From contig CANJKZ010000172.1 in NCBI GenBank assembly GCA_947471745.1, positions 506,001-570,000 of the forward strand: 64,000 bases of DNA, in the 5' to 3' direction. The DNA comes from Closterium sp. Naga37s-1 (lineage: Eukaryota > Streptophyta > Zygnematophyceae > Desmidiales > Closteriaceae). Both the position numbers and the translations under genes were made by a program. A model generated the notes under the pieces. It was not told the DNA's origin. It ran no database searches and worked only from the letters and a program-made list of their open reading frames with translations. Below, one piece after another: positions 11,085-22,746 of the stretch (its first letter is position 1; every line of letters begins with the position of its first letter).

Positions 11085-12310
11085 GCTTCTTTCACGACCA
11101 CACGACTCTCTCACCACTTCTTGCTCCGGTTTTGGCTGCCCTAGCTGATCCTACTTCAGGACCAGCGGTTGCACGCAGCTCTACCACCCTCCCGTGCCCG
11201 GCTGTCCGCTTTGGTGTCCTCACTGGTCTCCACATCCCCTCGTTCCCTCGGAACTTGGTGGGTGTTGGATACCTTCAGGATTGTGGGATCACAGTCACCT
11301 TTCTTGGGCACGGGAGGATTGCGATCTGTACAGTCACTTCCACCGGGGCACTTCTTGCCACGTTCAACAGGGAGCCCAACTCCGGTCTCTACGTTCTGCA
11401 CACTGCATACCCCCAGGTAGTTGCGCCTGCTCAGGTTACTATGTCCGGTTATGTTGCTGCGTCGTGCTCCTGTCGGTCACTCACCCACCCGACCATCCTG
11501 TGGCCCACCGTCTAGTCACCCGTCCCTCCCACGCCTTCGCTACATGGCTAGCCAGCTTCTTGTCTCAGGTCTCCCGCGCGTCTTTGCGTAGCTCCCTCCG
11601 TCGCCTGCGCCGTCGTGCACTCCTTACGTCGAGGGTCGGTTGCGCGCCATTCCTCACTCCTCCTCCCTTCGTCCGGCCACGCACCCTTCCAGAATCTTCA
11701 CTTGGACGTCTGGGGCCCAGCCCCTCGGCTTGGGCCCGAGAGGGAGCGCTTCTTTCTGGTGGTCATTGACGACTACTCCAGGTACACCACAGTCTTTCCC
11801 CTAGCGAAGAAGTCCGACGTGACTTCTACGCCGTGCAGGTAGTAGTCGTGTCCTTTGTCTCCACTCCGACCATGGGGGTGAGTTTCGCTCCGACATGCTT
11901 GCCAGGTTCTGTAACGAGCAAGGCATTACCCAGTCCTAGACGCTTCTGGAGTCCCCACAGGAGAATGGGGTTGCTGAGCGCCGCATAGGCTTGTTCATGG
12001 AGATCGCCCGCACTTCCATGATTCATGTCCATGCACCCCAAGCGGTTGGCTACGCCGCCCACCAGCTGAACCTCTGGCCTCGTGTCTCACGACCAGAGGC
12101 TTCACCGACCAGTCTTTGGACCGGGTCCCCTGGTGTTGCGTCGGAGTTTCGTGTCTGGGGCTGCCTTGCGCTTGTCCATGACACCTCTGCGGATAAGCTC
12201 TCGACTCGCGCCATAACCTGTGTCTTCCTTTGTTTCCTAGTGGCCGCTCCTGACTTTGCGTTTTACCACTCGCCCCTCCACCGGTTCCTCGACTCACGTG
12301 ACATCTAGTT
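11085..12310 (+). pseudogene. Copia protease-integrase remnant (element F)
   Basis: Protease part: FFHDHTTLSPLLAP and LHIPSFPRNLVGVGYLQD, but the DSGA motif is lost. Integrase part: LHLDVWGPAP, ERFFLVVIDDYSRYTTVFPL (first catalytic Asp region) and later ENGVAERRIGLFMEIARTSM with the catalytic Glu, then WTGSPGVASEFRVWGCLALV. Broken by frameshifts near 11,510 and 11,845 and stops near 11,937 and 12,307. Confidence 0.75.
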
Positions 12311-12559
12311 TGACGAGCCTGTGTCCTACTACTCTCGCTACTCCCATCGAGGTCTCCCAGTTCCTCCCCTTCCCCTCTTCCTCGCGCCCACCCCTCCTCC
12401 TGCTCCCGCTCCTCCTGTACCCTCAACCCCCCCTAGTCCTGCCCCGTCAGGTGTGTCTCACACTACACCTCTCCCCTCGGTAGCACGTCAGGTGTTGTCT
12501 CCCTCCCCATAGTCCTCCTCACAGTCACCTCAGCAGCCTTCGGCAATACCGCGACAGGT

Positions 12560-12960
12560 TGTAGTGGACTCAGGGGGTGTCGGAGCAGGAGATGCTGGCA
12601 CTGGAGGTGCTCCCTCTGGGGGTGCTCATTCTGGGGGTGCTGGAGGTGGAGGTGCTGGTACTGGAGGTGCTGGTTCGGGGGGTGCTGGAGCTGGAGGTGC
12701 TGGCACTGGAGTTACTAGTTCAGGAGGTGCTGGGGCTGGAGTTACTAGCCCTGGAGTTTGTGGTTCTGGGGGTGCTGGAGAAGGAGGTGCTGGCACTGAA
12801 GGTGTAAATTCTGAGGGGATTGGAGCTGGAGGCACTACTCCTGCGACGTCCACTCCGCCTCCCCACCGCTACGACACGTGTCACCAGACTCTTCTACGGC
12901 TTGCGCGCACGGAGCAGGAGCGGTTGGAGCAAGAGAGACAGGTGTTGCGGCAACTGGAGC
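12560..12960 (+). repeat. Gly-Ala-rich linker repeat (element F)
   Basis: A degenerate 15-bp repeat, roughly GGTGCTGGAGCTGGA, encodes GGAG-type pentapeptides between integrase and RT. Related arrays are in G (19,640-20,190) and B (34,500-35,560). A Gln/poly-CAG run follows at 12,970-13,000. Confidence 0.8.
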
Positions 12961-12969
12961 AGCAGGGGT

Positions 12970-13002
<33 letters not shown>

Positions 13003-13139
13003 GGCAGCAGCAGCAGCAACCGCCGCCACTTTTGCAACAGCTGTTCCCACCTGTGAGTGGCCTTCGGGCCCTTGGTCTTCCCTCCTCTCCGCCTGTCCGC
13101 TAACAGTCTCCCCCTGCCTTCGGTCCTACGTTTCCTCCT

Positions 13140-13880
13140 CCGGACGTGTCACTAGCTGTTTCCTCTCCTCCTCTTTCCCCGTCACCTCCTCCTGTTGTCC
13201 CGCACGACTGGACCTTTCACTGTACCCCGCATGCTCGTCCCTCGTCTCCTTTTGACGACCTCCGCACTGTCTTGTTCCGTTCTAGTCCTCGTCGTTCTCC
13301 GACTGCGTCTATTCCCCCGCCACCTCCTAAGTCATCTCTCATTGTCTCCTCTCACCCTATCTCTGACTACTACCGTGCTACTCGCCCTGTTGTCTCACGT
13401 GTTCTCCCTCTCTTGTCACCGACCCTCGTGCCTCTCCTTAGTATGTCACAACTCTTATTGCCACTGTCGCTGAATTTGTTGCCACCCGTTACCTTGACTA
13501 CGCCACGCATGTGGAGGCTGCTCCACCTACCCGTCACCAGATGTTTACTCTCCTCCTTTGTCCCCGTCACCTCCTCCTGTTATCTCGCACGATTGGACCG
13601 GTCACTGTACCCCGTGTGCTCGTCCCTCGTCTCTTTTTTACGACCTCCGCACTGTCTTGTTCCGTTCTAGTCCTCGTCGTTCTCCGACTGTGTCTATTCT
13701 CCTGCCACCTCCTAAGTCATCTCTCACTGTCTCCTCTCACCCTATCTCTGACTACTACCGTGCTACTCGCCCTGTTGTCTCACGTGTTCTCGCCTCTCTT
13801 GTCACCGACCCTCGTGCCTCTCCTTCGTCTGTCACGACTCTTAATGCCGTTGTCGCTGACTTTGCCTCTTGACTACGCCA
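13140..13880 (+). repeat. Tandem duplication in element F
   Basis: About 330 bp (near 13,180-13,510) is repeated at about 13,555-13,880 with roughly 90 percent identity. It covers the stretch just upstream of the RT. Both copies carry GACTACTACCGTGCTACTCG and CTCACGTGTTCTC. An internal duplication of a dead element. Confidence 0.8.
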
Positions 13881-13939
13881 CGCGTGTGGTGGCTGCTCCA
13901 CCTACACGTCCTTTATCCGTCGGGGGTGAGTTTGCCCTT

Positions 13940-15070
13940 GGCTGTTTCATCCTAGAGGACAGGCAGTTTGAGCTGCAGTTCCTGGCAGCCGCTTCTCCCT
14001 CTCTCTATGCTATGCTGCTATCCCCTGAGGGAGACCCCGATGCCCTTGACATACCGACTCCTCACACGTAGCGTGAGGCATTGTCAGGGCAGTGAGCCTC
14101 TCAGTGGAAAGCAGCCATGGTCTCAAAGATGGCGTCTTGGAGATCCACAGGCACTTACGTCGACGCAGTTCCCCCTTCCCAGGCAAACGTAATCGATGGC
14201 ATGTGGATCTTCAAGGTGAAGCGGCCGCCTAGATTACCACCAGTGCTCAAGGCACGCTAAGTGGCTAGGGGCTTCAGTCAGCGTGAGAGACTTGACTTCT
14301 TCTAGGCCTTCGCCCCGACCCCGAAGATAACTACTCTTCGGGTGTTACTTCACGTAGCAGCACAGCGAGACTACGAGCTGCATTTCCTCGACTTCTCCAC
14401 TGCCTTTCTCCAGGGCCGCCTGCACGAGGAGATCTGGTTGCGTCGTCCTCCTGGTTTCACTGGTACTTTCCCACCTGAGACCCAGTGGAGCCTGAGGCGA
14501 CCAGTCTACAGTCCCCGCCATGCGCCCCGTGAGTGGCACGACACACTACGCACTACTCTTGCTGACCTCGGGTTCCGTCCTTCGTCCGCCGACCCGTCGC
14601 TGTTCGTTCGCAGAGGCTCCACTCTGTTCTTTGTTCTTGTCTATGTCGACAACCTGGTCTTCGCTACAGCTGACACGGTTGCTCTGGCTGAGGTGAAGTT
14701 CAAACTACAGAAGAGACACACGTGCACTAACCTGGGTGAACTGCACCGCTACCTTGGCTTGCATATCACCAGGTACACAGCCGCTCGGACCAACACTCTG
14801 ACTCAGTCACACATGGTGCAGCAGGTCCTTCAGTGGTTTGGGCTTCAATTCTCCACCACACAGCCCACTCCTCTTGCCGTCGACCACAAACCCACCGGCC
14901 CTTTTCTCGACAAACCCTTTGAGACCATTGGTCCCTACGCAGAGCTCGTGGGCTGCCTCATGTACCTGATGACTTGTACTCGACCGGACCTCGCCTTTAC
15001 CCTCAGCGTCCTTTCTTGCTTTGTTGCAGCTGGGACACACCGTCCTGTTCACTGGACGGCTGCTGTGAGG
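13940..15070 (+). pseudogene. Copia reverse transcriptase (element F)
   Basis: 14342..15079 is open and encodes LLHVAAQRDYELHFLDFSTAFLQG, EIWLRRPPGFTG, and FVLVYVDNLVFATAD, where the usual YVDD is YVDN. Upstream the frame is broken: TAG at 14303-14305 stands where the family has Gln in FFQTF, and TAA in KARYVARGF. Canonical features of copia RT are otherwise present. Confidence 0.8.
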
Positions 15071-15100
15071 TTGGCGTAGTACCTGGCGACTACATCAAGC

Positions 15101-15619
15101 TTGGGGCTTGTGCTTGGAGGGAGAGAGCCAGTTGTGCTGACCGGTCACTCCGACTCTTTCAACGCTGACGACGTGGAGACCCAACGATCCACTCAGGGGT
15201 ACTGTTTCAGCTTAGGTGCTGGAGCTGTGTCGTGGCAGTCTACTCGGTCGTCGTCAGTGGCTTCGTCCAGTGCTGAGGCCGATATCTACGCTGGTGCCAT
15301 GGCTGCGCAGGAGCTTCGTTGGTTGACCTTCTTTCTCACCGACCTTGGTGAGCGGCCTCACTATGCACCGGCCTTGTTCGTTGAGAACAAGGCCATGATC
15401 CTCCTCTGTCGAGAGCCTCGACTGGAGAGCAGAATGAAGCACATCGACGTGAGGTACTTCCTTCTGCGAGAGCTGCAGCGACGCGGACAGGCACGCTTAG
15501 ACTTTGTGGCCTCAGCGGCCAACACTGTAGACCTCTTCACCAAGGCCCTTTCGCCTGGTGACCACCATAGGTTCTGTCTGCAGTTAGGCCTTGTTGAGAC
15601 AGACCCTCGTTTGTTGTAG
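15101..15619 (+). pseudogene. Copia RNase H (element F)
   Basis: Open frame with LTGHSDSFNADD, YCFSLGAGAVSWQSTRSS, EADIYAGAMAAQELRW, ENKAMILL and AANTVDLFTKALSPGDH, ending LGLVETDPRLL. Complete C-terminal RNase H domain of the polyprotein. The catalytic WADD-type Asp appears as NADD. It is separated from the RT frame by a frameshift near 15,080. Confidence 0.8.
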
Positions 15620-15823
15620 ACTTGCGTCTTGCTGTTTGTACTAGTCTTTATATTTATACTTGTGAACTCTTGAACTGGCCTTGTGGTCGCTTGCTTGTGC
15701 CCAGAATGTGTGGTAACTTTGTGATCCACTCTGAGCTTTCTTTTGTTGCTTCTCTTGAACGGTCTTGTGACCCTTTTGTGTTTCTTGCTCTCTCTTGCTA
15801 TCCCTCACTTAGCCTATGGGGTG

Positions 15824-15869
15824 TGTCAAACTATGCATATTGATGTTAGGCTGTAGTGAGGTTAGCCAT
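15824..15869 (+). repeat. Truncated 3' LTR of element F
   Basis: Begins TGTCAAACTATGCATATTG right after CCTATGGGGTG, and is cut after 46 bp where a second LTR start (TGTCAAAATACATTTG) begins. The same order in B and E supports the LTR boundary. Confidence 0.65.
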
Positions 15870-15998
15870 TGTCAAAATACATTTGTATGGTTGTAGGCTG
15901 TAGTGGGGTAGCCCATATAGGGTACAACCCTTTTAGGGTTGCCTACTTGTACTTCTCATTCATGCTAATGAACTCATTCCTGCCACTTTATTCTGACA
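15870..15998 (+). repeat. 5' LTR of element G
   Basis: 129 bp from TGTCAAAATACA to TTATTCTGACA, with TG..CA ends. It shares the TAGTGGGGTAGCC, GGGTACA and TTAGGGTT blocks with the LTRs of B and H. It begins inside the LTR of F. Confidence 0.7.
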
Positions 15999-16014
15999 TG
16001 GCATTCAGAGCAGG
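15999..16014 (+). other. Primer-binding site of element G
   Basis: TGGCATTCAGAGCAGG lies immediately after the LTR and differs slightly from the initiator-Met tRNA site TGGTATCAGAGCAG found in element B. It would prime minus-strand synthesis. Confidence 0.7.
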
Positions 16015-16662
16015 CCCTGCGTAGGACCGCTTCTTTAGGGCCCACCGTTAGTTCGATTCTGCCCGGTTTTTCCTGCCCTGCCCTAACTACGATCGTTACT
16101 GCCCTGCCCTAACAGGGTCCCGCACGCTGCCCTGCCCGTTCTTCCCCACGCGCTCTGCCCTGCCCTACGTGCGACCCGCTAGCTGCCCAGCGCGCGACCC
16201 GCACGCTGCCTCGCACGCGCCCTGCTCGCGCCGCCGACACGCGCACTGCCTGAGCCCTGCTCGCGCTGCCTGCACTGCACCGCCTACGCGCTGGCTGTGC
16301 TGCCCGTGCGCCGCTTGCACTGCCCGCGAGCTGCTTGCGCGCTGCTTGCACCACCCGCGCTCTGCCCACTCGCTGCTTGCACTGCCCGTGCGCCGCCCGC
16401 ACGCTGCCTGCGCCGCCCACGCGCTGCAAGCGCGCTGCCCCTACTGCCCGTGCGCCGCCTGCGCTCTGCCCGCACAGCCCGCGCACTACCCTGCGCCGCC
16501 TCTGCGCGCCCTGCCTGCGCTGCTGCTGCTGCTACGCTGCAACTGCCGCCCGCACCAAGCCGCGCTGCCCTGCCCGAACCGCGCCGCCCGCCGAGCCGCC
16601 CAGCCGAGCTGCCTTTACTACCGCCCCTTCTGCTGCTGCTGCTGCTGCTGCTACTGCCTACT

Positions 16663-17844
16663 ATGGCTACCATTACTGTCCTTACATTTGATGCGGAGGG
16701 TCGCCCGCTTAAGTTTGACACCTGGCTAGAGGATCTTCAGCTGTACCTGCAGAGCGTAGCCAGGGACGACGTCTCACTGTTAGAGCATACGTCCAGATCC
16801 CTTCCCGCCCCAGATGATACAGCTGACCGTGTAACTCGTTTGCAGTGGCTCACGCGTGATGCTACCGCCCGCCTTGCTGTCCGCAACCACCTCCCGCTAG
16901 ATGAGAGGGCACATTTTGGCCAGCTGAAGACGGCCAAAGAACTCTATGACACCGTAGTCACTCATTACTCCTCCCCCTCTACTGCTGCCCTAGGTTGTCT
17001 CATGCTGCCGTATCTCTTTCCTAAGCTATCGGACTTCTCCACCGTCGCTGATTTCATGACCCGCCTTCGCTCCAGTGACACTCGCTACCGAGCTGCTCTC
17101 AAGCCGGCCTTTCTGACTCCGAACCCGCCCCCCATGTACATCACTCTTTACTTCCTCGTCACTCGCCTCCCTGACTCCCTCTGCGCCGTTAGGGATCACT
17201 TCCTCGCCCTTGACCCCACTGAGCTCATGCTTGCCTCGCTAGAGAAGCATATACTCAAGGTTGAGACCAGTGCTGTCGCTGTAGCTGCCTCTCGTAACAC
17301 TCCCCGCCCCCCCTTCTTTGAGGGGTGTTCTCCCTCCCTTCTAGCGCCCTCTGTTGCCTCTGCTGCTGCTGTTGACTTCCTTCGTGCCGAGGAGGTCAGT
17401 GCTGCGTCTGCTCCTAGTGGGAGGCGCCGCAGCGGCAAGGGCAAGGGGGGTAAGGGTGGTAGGGGTGGCGCTGGCGGGGGTGGTGGCGGTGGTGGTGGCG
17501 GCGGTGGTAGCGGGGGTGGAGGCGGTGGTGGCGGCGGTGGAGATGGCGGGGGTGATGGAGGCGGTGGGGTGGGCGGAGGGGGCTCGGGTGGTGGTCGGGG
17601 TGGAGCTGGTAGGGGTGGAGGCTCTGGGGCGGTGACTGGGGGTGCAGTTCGTGGCGGCGGAGGCTCTGGGGGTGGACAGCAGCAGCAGCCACGTCAGCAG
17701 GAGACACTCACCCCTCAGCAGCTTTGTGAGTGGGTTTTCCAACGTGGCTCCTCTAGGGGTAGTGTTCGTTGCCCGTACGTCAGGTGCACGGGTTCTCGGA
17801 CTGGTAACCCCTGCGGGAAGATTGGGCACACTGAGTATCGCTGA
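16663..17844 (+). pseudogene. Copia gag (element G)
   Basis: Starts MATITVLTFDAEGRPLKFDTW, followed by LQLYLQSVARDD, RLAVRNHLPLDERAHFGQ, TAKELYDTVVTHY and RSSDTRYRAAL, a UBN2/copia-type gag. A long Gly tract (about 17,460-17,690) precedes a zinc-knuckle-like segment NPCGKIGHTEYR. The frame ends in TGA where the last Cys of the knuckle is expected, and continues after it in the same phase. The upstream open frame (16297-16662) is only a low-complexity leader. Gag forms the particle and packages RNA; this copy is disabled. Confidence 0.8.
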
Positions 17845-18330
17845 TTCTTTCGTCTCGAGGATGCCTTGCGCACCGAGTACGGTGACGAGCTTGAGATCCC
17901 CAACTGCTTATGATTGCTCCAAAAGGGGGTGGATGTGTTTGCTCTTGATTGGGACAAGATCAATGCTGGCCTCCATGCTATGTATGCTGGCTCTGCTAAT
18001 GTTGAGGGTGACTGTTACTCGCGTGTACCTAGTGCTGCTAGTGTAGAGGCTGCTAGTCTTGGTGCCTGTGAGCCTAGCAGCACAGGTGCAGCTCCTACTG
18101 AGGCTTTGCACACCTTCACACTTGACTCAGGCACGACTCGAAACTTCTTCCGCGACTGCACCACAGTCCCACCGCTCTCTACACCTGTCCCAGTCTCTCT
18201 GGCTTACCCCTCTGGGGCCCAGTCGTTGCACGTGCCTCTAGTGTTCTCCCTTGTCCGGCAGTCCCCTCCGGCTCCCTCCCAGGTCTCCACCTCCCCTCGT
18301 TCTCTGCGAACTTGGTGAGTAACGCTGTCC
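17845..18330 (+). pseudogene. Copia protease (element G)
   Basis: In the gag frame after the TGA: LRTYG-like DALRTEYGDELEIPN, a second TGA near 17,911, then KGVDVFALDWDKINAGLHAMY and HTFTLDSGTTRNFFRDCTTV. DSGT is the protease active site (DSGA in relatives). A frameshift follows at about 18,300. Confidence 0.75.
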
Positions 18331-18529
18331 TCCAGGACGAGTTGGTCACTACCACTAAACCTGGGGGTGAGCATGTGGCAATCTGTACGTGCTCACGGAC
18401 TGGCCACCACCTCGCCACATTCACACGAAGGCCCGGGTCTGGCCTGTACACACTGACCACTGCGTCTGCACAGGTGGCTGCGTCATGTCAGGTGGCTGCG
18501 TCGGGTCAGTTAGCTGCGTCTTGTTCGTG

Positions 18530-19440
18530 TTGACTTCTCACGCATCCGTCTCTCCTCTGGCACCACCGTCTTGATCACCCCTCCTTGTCGCGTCTGCGTA
18601 GAATGCACTCTCGTCTCCTTGTCTCAGGCCTCCCCAGGTCCCTGCCCCCGCTCCCGCGCTCGCTTGCACCGCCGAGGGGCGGCAGCGCGCCGCTCCTCAC
18701 TCCTCCTCATTTCCTCCAAACACTGCTCCTCTGCAAACTCTCCACATGGACGTGTGGGGCCCCGCCCGTGTCCGTGGACAGCACCACGAGCGCTACTTTC
18801 TGCTGGTTGTTGACGACTACACGCGCTACACAACGGTCTTTCCCTTGCAGAGCAAGGCGGATGTCCGCGGTGTTTTGATCCCCATGATCCGCACTTTTCG
18901 TCGCCAGTCGAGTGCACGGTTTTAGCAAAACCTTCAGGTCTTGCGAGTGCACTCTGACAGAGGTGGTGAGTTTTCCTCCCACCTCCTTGATGACTTTTGT
19001 CGTGAGGAGGGCATCGCCCAGTCGTTCATACTTCCGGCCTTTCCACAGCAAAATGGGATTGCTGAGCGTTGCAATGGCTTGATCATGGAAGTTGCTCGCA
19101 CCTCCATGATCCATGCGGCTGCTCCCCATTTTCTTTGGCCGTTTGCGGTCCGATACGTCGCGCATCAGCTCAACCTCCGGCCCCGTGTCTCTGTCGCCTA
19201 CACTGCGTTGGACCTGGGAGGTTGGCGATGCGTCAGCGTTTCGGGTTTGGGGCTCGCTTGCCCTTGTCCGCGATCCTACCGCAGGCAAGCTCTCTCCTCG
19301 AACTCTCTGCTGCGTCTTCCTTGGCTTTCCCACCGACGCCCCGCCCTGGCAGTTTTACCACCCTGGTTCGCGCCGCGTCCTGTCCTCCTAGGACGTCACC
19401 CTTGACGAGTCGGTTTGCTTCTACCGTCTCCACCACCACA
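18530..19440 (+). pseudogene. Copia integrase (element G)
   Basis: Fragments in several frames: GLPRSLPPLPRSLAP, CGAPPVSVDSTTSATF (Asp region in a shifted frame), LRVHSDRGGEFSSHLLDDF, QQNGIAERCNGLIMEVARTSM (catalytic Glu) and RVWGSLALVRD. TAG at 18923-18925 and 19389-19391 both stand where relatives have CAG (Gln). Confidence 0.75.
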
Positions 19441-20759
19441 GCACTTCCCTCGCCCCCACCCCCCCCCCCTCTCTTCCTGGTTCCAGATCCCCCCCCGGTA
19501 GACCCTCTCCCCCCACAAGGTCCTGCAGCTGCTGCTGAAGACACAACGGCCACTCGCCGCGCACCGGTTTTGGAGACTCCTCCTGGTTTTCCGCCTCGGC
19601 CGTCTTCGCCGCCTCTGCAGCCTGTTGCTGTAGACTCTGGTGCTGGTGGGGGTGGTGACATTGGAGGTGTGGATTCTAGGGGTGCTGGTCCTGGGGGTGC
19701 TACCTCTGGAGGTGCTGAGTTTGGGGGTGCTGGTTCTGGGAGTGATGAGCATCGTGGGTGCTTCTTCTCAAGGTTCTGGGGGTGTACTGCTGCAGCAGTC
19801 TCGACGGCAGGAGGCTCTCTCGCCGCAGCAGCTTCGCGTGTGGGATATTCGGTGAGGCCGCTCTTGTGGCGGTGCTGACGGCACTGGTACTGGAGGTACT
19901 GGTGCTTGGGGTGCTGGAGCTGGAGGTGCTGGACCTGGAGGTTCTGGAGCTGGAGGTGCTGGAGGCACTGATACTGGAGGTACTGGTGCTCGGGGTGCTA
20001 GAGCTGGAGGTGCTGGACCTGGAGGTGCTGGAGCTGGAGGTGTTGGAGGCACAGGTACTGGTGCTGGGGGTGCTGGAGCTGGATGTGCTTGAGCTATTGG
20101 AGCTGTAGGTCCCAGAGCTGCTGGTGCTGGAGGTGCTGGTTCTGGAGGCACTGGAGCTGGAGGTACTAGTGTTGGAGGTCTGGAGCTGGAGGTTCTGGTA
20201 CAATTGGTGTTGCGCAGCTGCGACCGTTTTTCTTACCACAGCCGCAGTCGACACTGCCACCACCGGGTTCGGCCCTTCGTCAGGTTTTTAGTCTTCCGTC
20301 TTCCACTGGCCTTACTCCGCCTCTATTGTGTCCTCCACCTGACCAGTCACAGCCGCTGTTATAGCCTCACTCCCCTCTGCCTGGTCCTTCTCCTTACACT
20401 GAGCAAACAGACTCCCTGACTGAGCGTCGCGAGCCTGCGTCTCGTCCTGCCTCGCCTCTCCGCACAGTTTGTCGTCCTCGTCGTGTTTGTCCTCCACCAG
20501 ACCACGGCACACAGACTATGGCACTTCGTCCTTCCTCTGTTCCACAGCATGTTGCTTTGCCGTCTCCTCCAGAGTCCCCTCTTCCTGATGTTCCTGACCC
20601 TGAGTCCGACCTTGCTCGTGCTGCTAGTCCTACTGACACGCTTTTCCTGGCCACCCTTGTCACTAACCCTTTCTTTGAGTCTATTGTTGCGTCTGCCTTA
20701 GTCACTGAGCTTGTTGACTTTGCTGCTACCTGTCGTCTACACTAATTCGCGAGTCTTAT
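19440..20759 (+). pseudogene. Linker region of element G
   Basis: Pro-rich then GGAG-repeat linker (19,640-20,190), then Ser/Pro-rich sequence ending EPVDFAATC-like at 20,745. Comparable to the linker of B. No single frame spans it. It ends where H is inserted. Confidence 0.65.
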
Positions 20760-20969
20760 TGACAAAATACTAGCGTGAGTTTGGCTTAGGAGCCATAGTT
20801 TAGGAGCCTTGGTAGTTGAGTTCGAGTTTAGGAAAAGTATCGAGAGGTTTGGAAGGAGAGGAATGGGGTTTCACTAGCAAGAGTTGGGATACAAGTACAA
20901 CACCCTAAATTGGGTTGTACTCATTACAGAGTACCCCACTGCAGGCTAGACAGCAAATACATTCTGACA
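20760..20969 (-). repeat. 3' LTR of element H
   Basis: 210 bp, TGTCAGAATGTATTTGC to TTTTGTCA on the - strand. Nearly identical to the partner at 22746-22955. Confidence 0.9.
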
Positions 20970-21423
20970 CACCCCCATAGCCAAAGTGGGGTGTAATCAG
21001 CACAATGAGCAAGCATAGAGCAAGAGTTCACAATAGGTAAGTAAGGCTAGAGCTAATCACAGAGGGCAAGTGAGGAGGAGGAGAGACTGTGGGGGAGAGA
21101 AGATGGGAGGCTACTGCTGACGCTGCAGACACACAGACGAGCTGCTGGCTCAGTGGCTACCGGAACAGCGCTCCGGACTACTGGGGTAACTGGCCCCGTG
21201 GCTAAAAGTAGCGGCAGACGAGCAACGGACCCACGGGCGACTGGCGACTACCGGAGATTGTAGCCTCCGGACTGCTGCTGCTGCTGACGACAAGACTGCT
21301 GCCTCCACTCGACCTCCCCAGCTGCCTAACGCCCTTCTCACACACCCCCTGCTCAAACCCTAGCCCTACACCCACAGCACCCCCTTAAACCCTAAACCCC
21401 AGACTCCCACACATCCACCCCCC

Positions 21424-22746
21424 TCAGCGAGAGCTGCAGCAGTGGGAGACGAAGGAGGAGGAGGAGGAGGGAACGGCACGCACAACCGACACCCCCACAA
21501 CCATCACCCCCACACCCACCCCCCCACGGCTGCACCGGGTCCAGGAGCGGCTGCTGCAGGGGCCAGGGGCGGCTGCTGCTGGGGCGGCTGCTCCAGGGGC
21601 TGCTGCTGCTGGGGCGGCTGCTCCAGGGGCTGCTGCTGCTGAGGCGGCTGCTCCAGGGGCTGCTGCTGCTGGGGCGGCTGCTCCAGGGGCTGCTGCTGCT
21701 GGGGCGGCTGCTCCAGGGGCTGCTGCTGCTGGGGCGGCTGCTCCAGGGGCTGCTGCTGCTGGGGCGGCTGCTGCTGGGGCGGCTGCTCCAGGGGCTGCTG
21801 CTGCTGGGGCGGCTGCTCCAGGTGCTGCTGCTGCTGGGGCGGCTGCTCTAGGGGCTGCTGCTGCTGGGGCTGATGCTGCTGGGGCGGCTGCTCCAGGTGC
21901 TGCTGCTGCTGGGGCGGCTGCTCCAGGGGCTGCTGCTGCTGGGGCTGCTGCTGCTGGGGCGGCTGCTGCTGGGGCGGCTGCTCCAGGGGCTGCTGCTGCT
22001 GGGGCGGCTGCTCCAGGGGCTGCTGCTGCTGGGGCGGCTGCTCCAGAGGCTGCTGCTGCTGGGGCGGCTGCTCCAGGGGCTGCTACTGCTGGGGCGGCTG
22101 CTTCAGGGGCTGCTGCTGCTGGGGCGGCCGCTGCAGTGGCGGCGGCTCCAGGGGTTGCTGCTGCTGGGGCGGCTGCTCCAGGGGCTGCTGCTGCTGGGGC
22201 GGCTGCTCCAGGGGCGGCTGCTGTTGCAAGGCAGGCCGCTCCAGGGGCGGCTGCTTCAGGGGCGGCGGCTCCAGGGGCGGCTGCTGCAGCGGAAAGTAGG
22301 AGGGAGGGGAGGGGAAGGGCGCGGCCCCCATTGTGCCCTGACGGGCGATGTGCTAGGGAGCCGCGCAGGTCCCCAAAAGTGCCTCGACTGGCAACGAGAG
22401 GGGACCGCGCGCAGGCCCCTAAGGCGCCGCGACGAGGCAACGGGAGGGGCCGGCTCGCGGGCCCCGAAAGTGCCGCGACGAGGCGACGGGAGGGACCTGC
22501 GTGCAGGCCCCCAAAACGCCTCGACGAGGCGACGGTCGGGGCCAGTGCGCGGGCCCCTAAGACGCCGCGACGAGGTAGGAACCCGCCGCGCGCCTCGGGG
22601 CGCACGGCGGGCAGAAAACCGCCACGCGCTCCGAGCGCGTGGCGGGAAGAAAAATGGGATGTCGCGCGCCACGGGGCGCGCGACACACAGTAGGGCAGCG
22701 GAATCGAGTGGGCCCACAGGCCAGGAACGTTAAGCTCTGATAACAT
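21424..22746 (-). CDS. Ala/Pro/Gly-repeat open frame in element H
   Basis: A 440-codon frame starting MLSELNVPGLWAHS, whose first codons overlap the primer-binding site. The first third is Arg/Gly/Pro-rich and built on a roughly 60-bp repeat; the rest is APGAAAPAAA-type repeats from a 30-bp minisatellite; it ends in a short Val/Ser tail. It has no recognised domain. It may not be translated: the opposite strand is equally open over most of the repeat. Its size and integrity are unusual for a non-autonomous element. Confidence 0.4.
   Translation of the reverse strand: MLSELNVPGLWAHSIPLPYCVSRAPWRATSHFSSRHALGARGGFLPAVRPEARGGFLPRRGVLGARALAPTVASSRRFGGLHAGPSRRLVAALSGPASRPLPLPRRGALGACARSPLVASRGTFGDLRGSLAHRPSGHNGGRALPLPSLLLSAAAAAPGAAAPEAAAPGAACLATAAAPGAAAPAAAAPGAAAPAAATPGAAATAAAAPAAAAPEAAAPAVAAPGAAAPAAAASGAAAPAAAAPGAAAPAAAAPGAAAPAAAAPAAAAPAAAAPGAAAPAAAAPGAAAPAASAPAAAAPRAAAPAAAAPGAAAPAAAAPGAAAPAAAAPAAAAPGAAAPAAAAPGAAAPAAAAPGAAAPAAAAPGAAASAAAAPGAAAPAAAAPGAAAPAAAAPGPCSSRSWTRCSRGGVGVGVMVVGVSVVRAVPSSSSSFVSHCCSSR
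21545..22290. repeat. 30-bp GC-rich minisatellite in element H
   Basis: Unit close to GGGGCGGCTGCTCCAGGGGC plus CTGCTGCTGCT-type tail, repeated more than twenty times with few changes. Low divergence between units points to recent expansion. Confidence 0.9.

Larger units (their letters stand above)
10950..15869 (+). mobile_element. Element F: Ty1/copia, 5'-truncated
   Basis: Reads rightwards: a short gag fragment (LDTRYRAAC at about 11,020), protease remnant, integrase, Gly-rich linker, RT and RNase H, then a polypurine-like tract and the start of a 3' LTR at 15824. No 5' LTR or most of gag. After 46 bp the LTR is interrupted by element G's own LTR. Many stops and frameshifts. Confidence 0.75.

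Noticed and set aside
21873..22733. + strand frame across the minisatellite of element H
   Set aside because: Mirror of the repeat; one or neither strand may be coding, but the - strand frame matches the element's direction.
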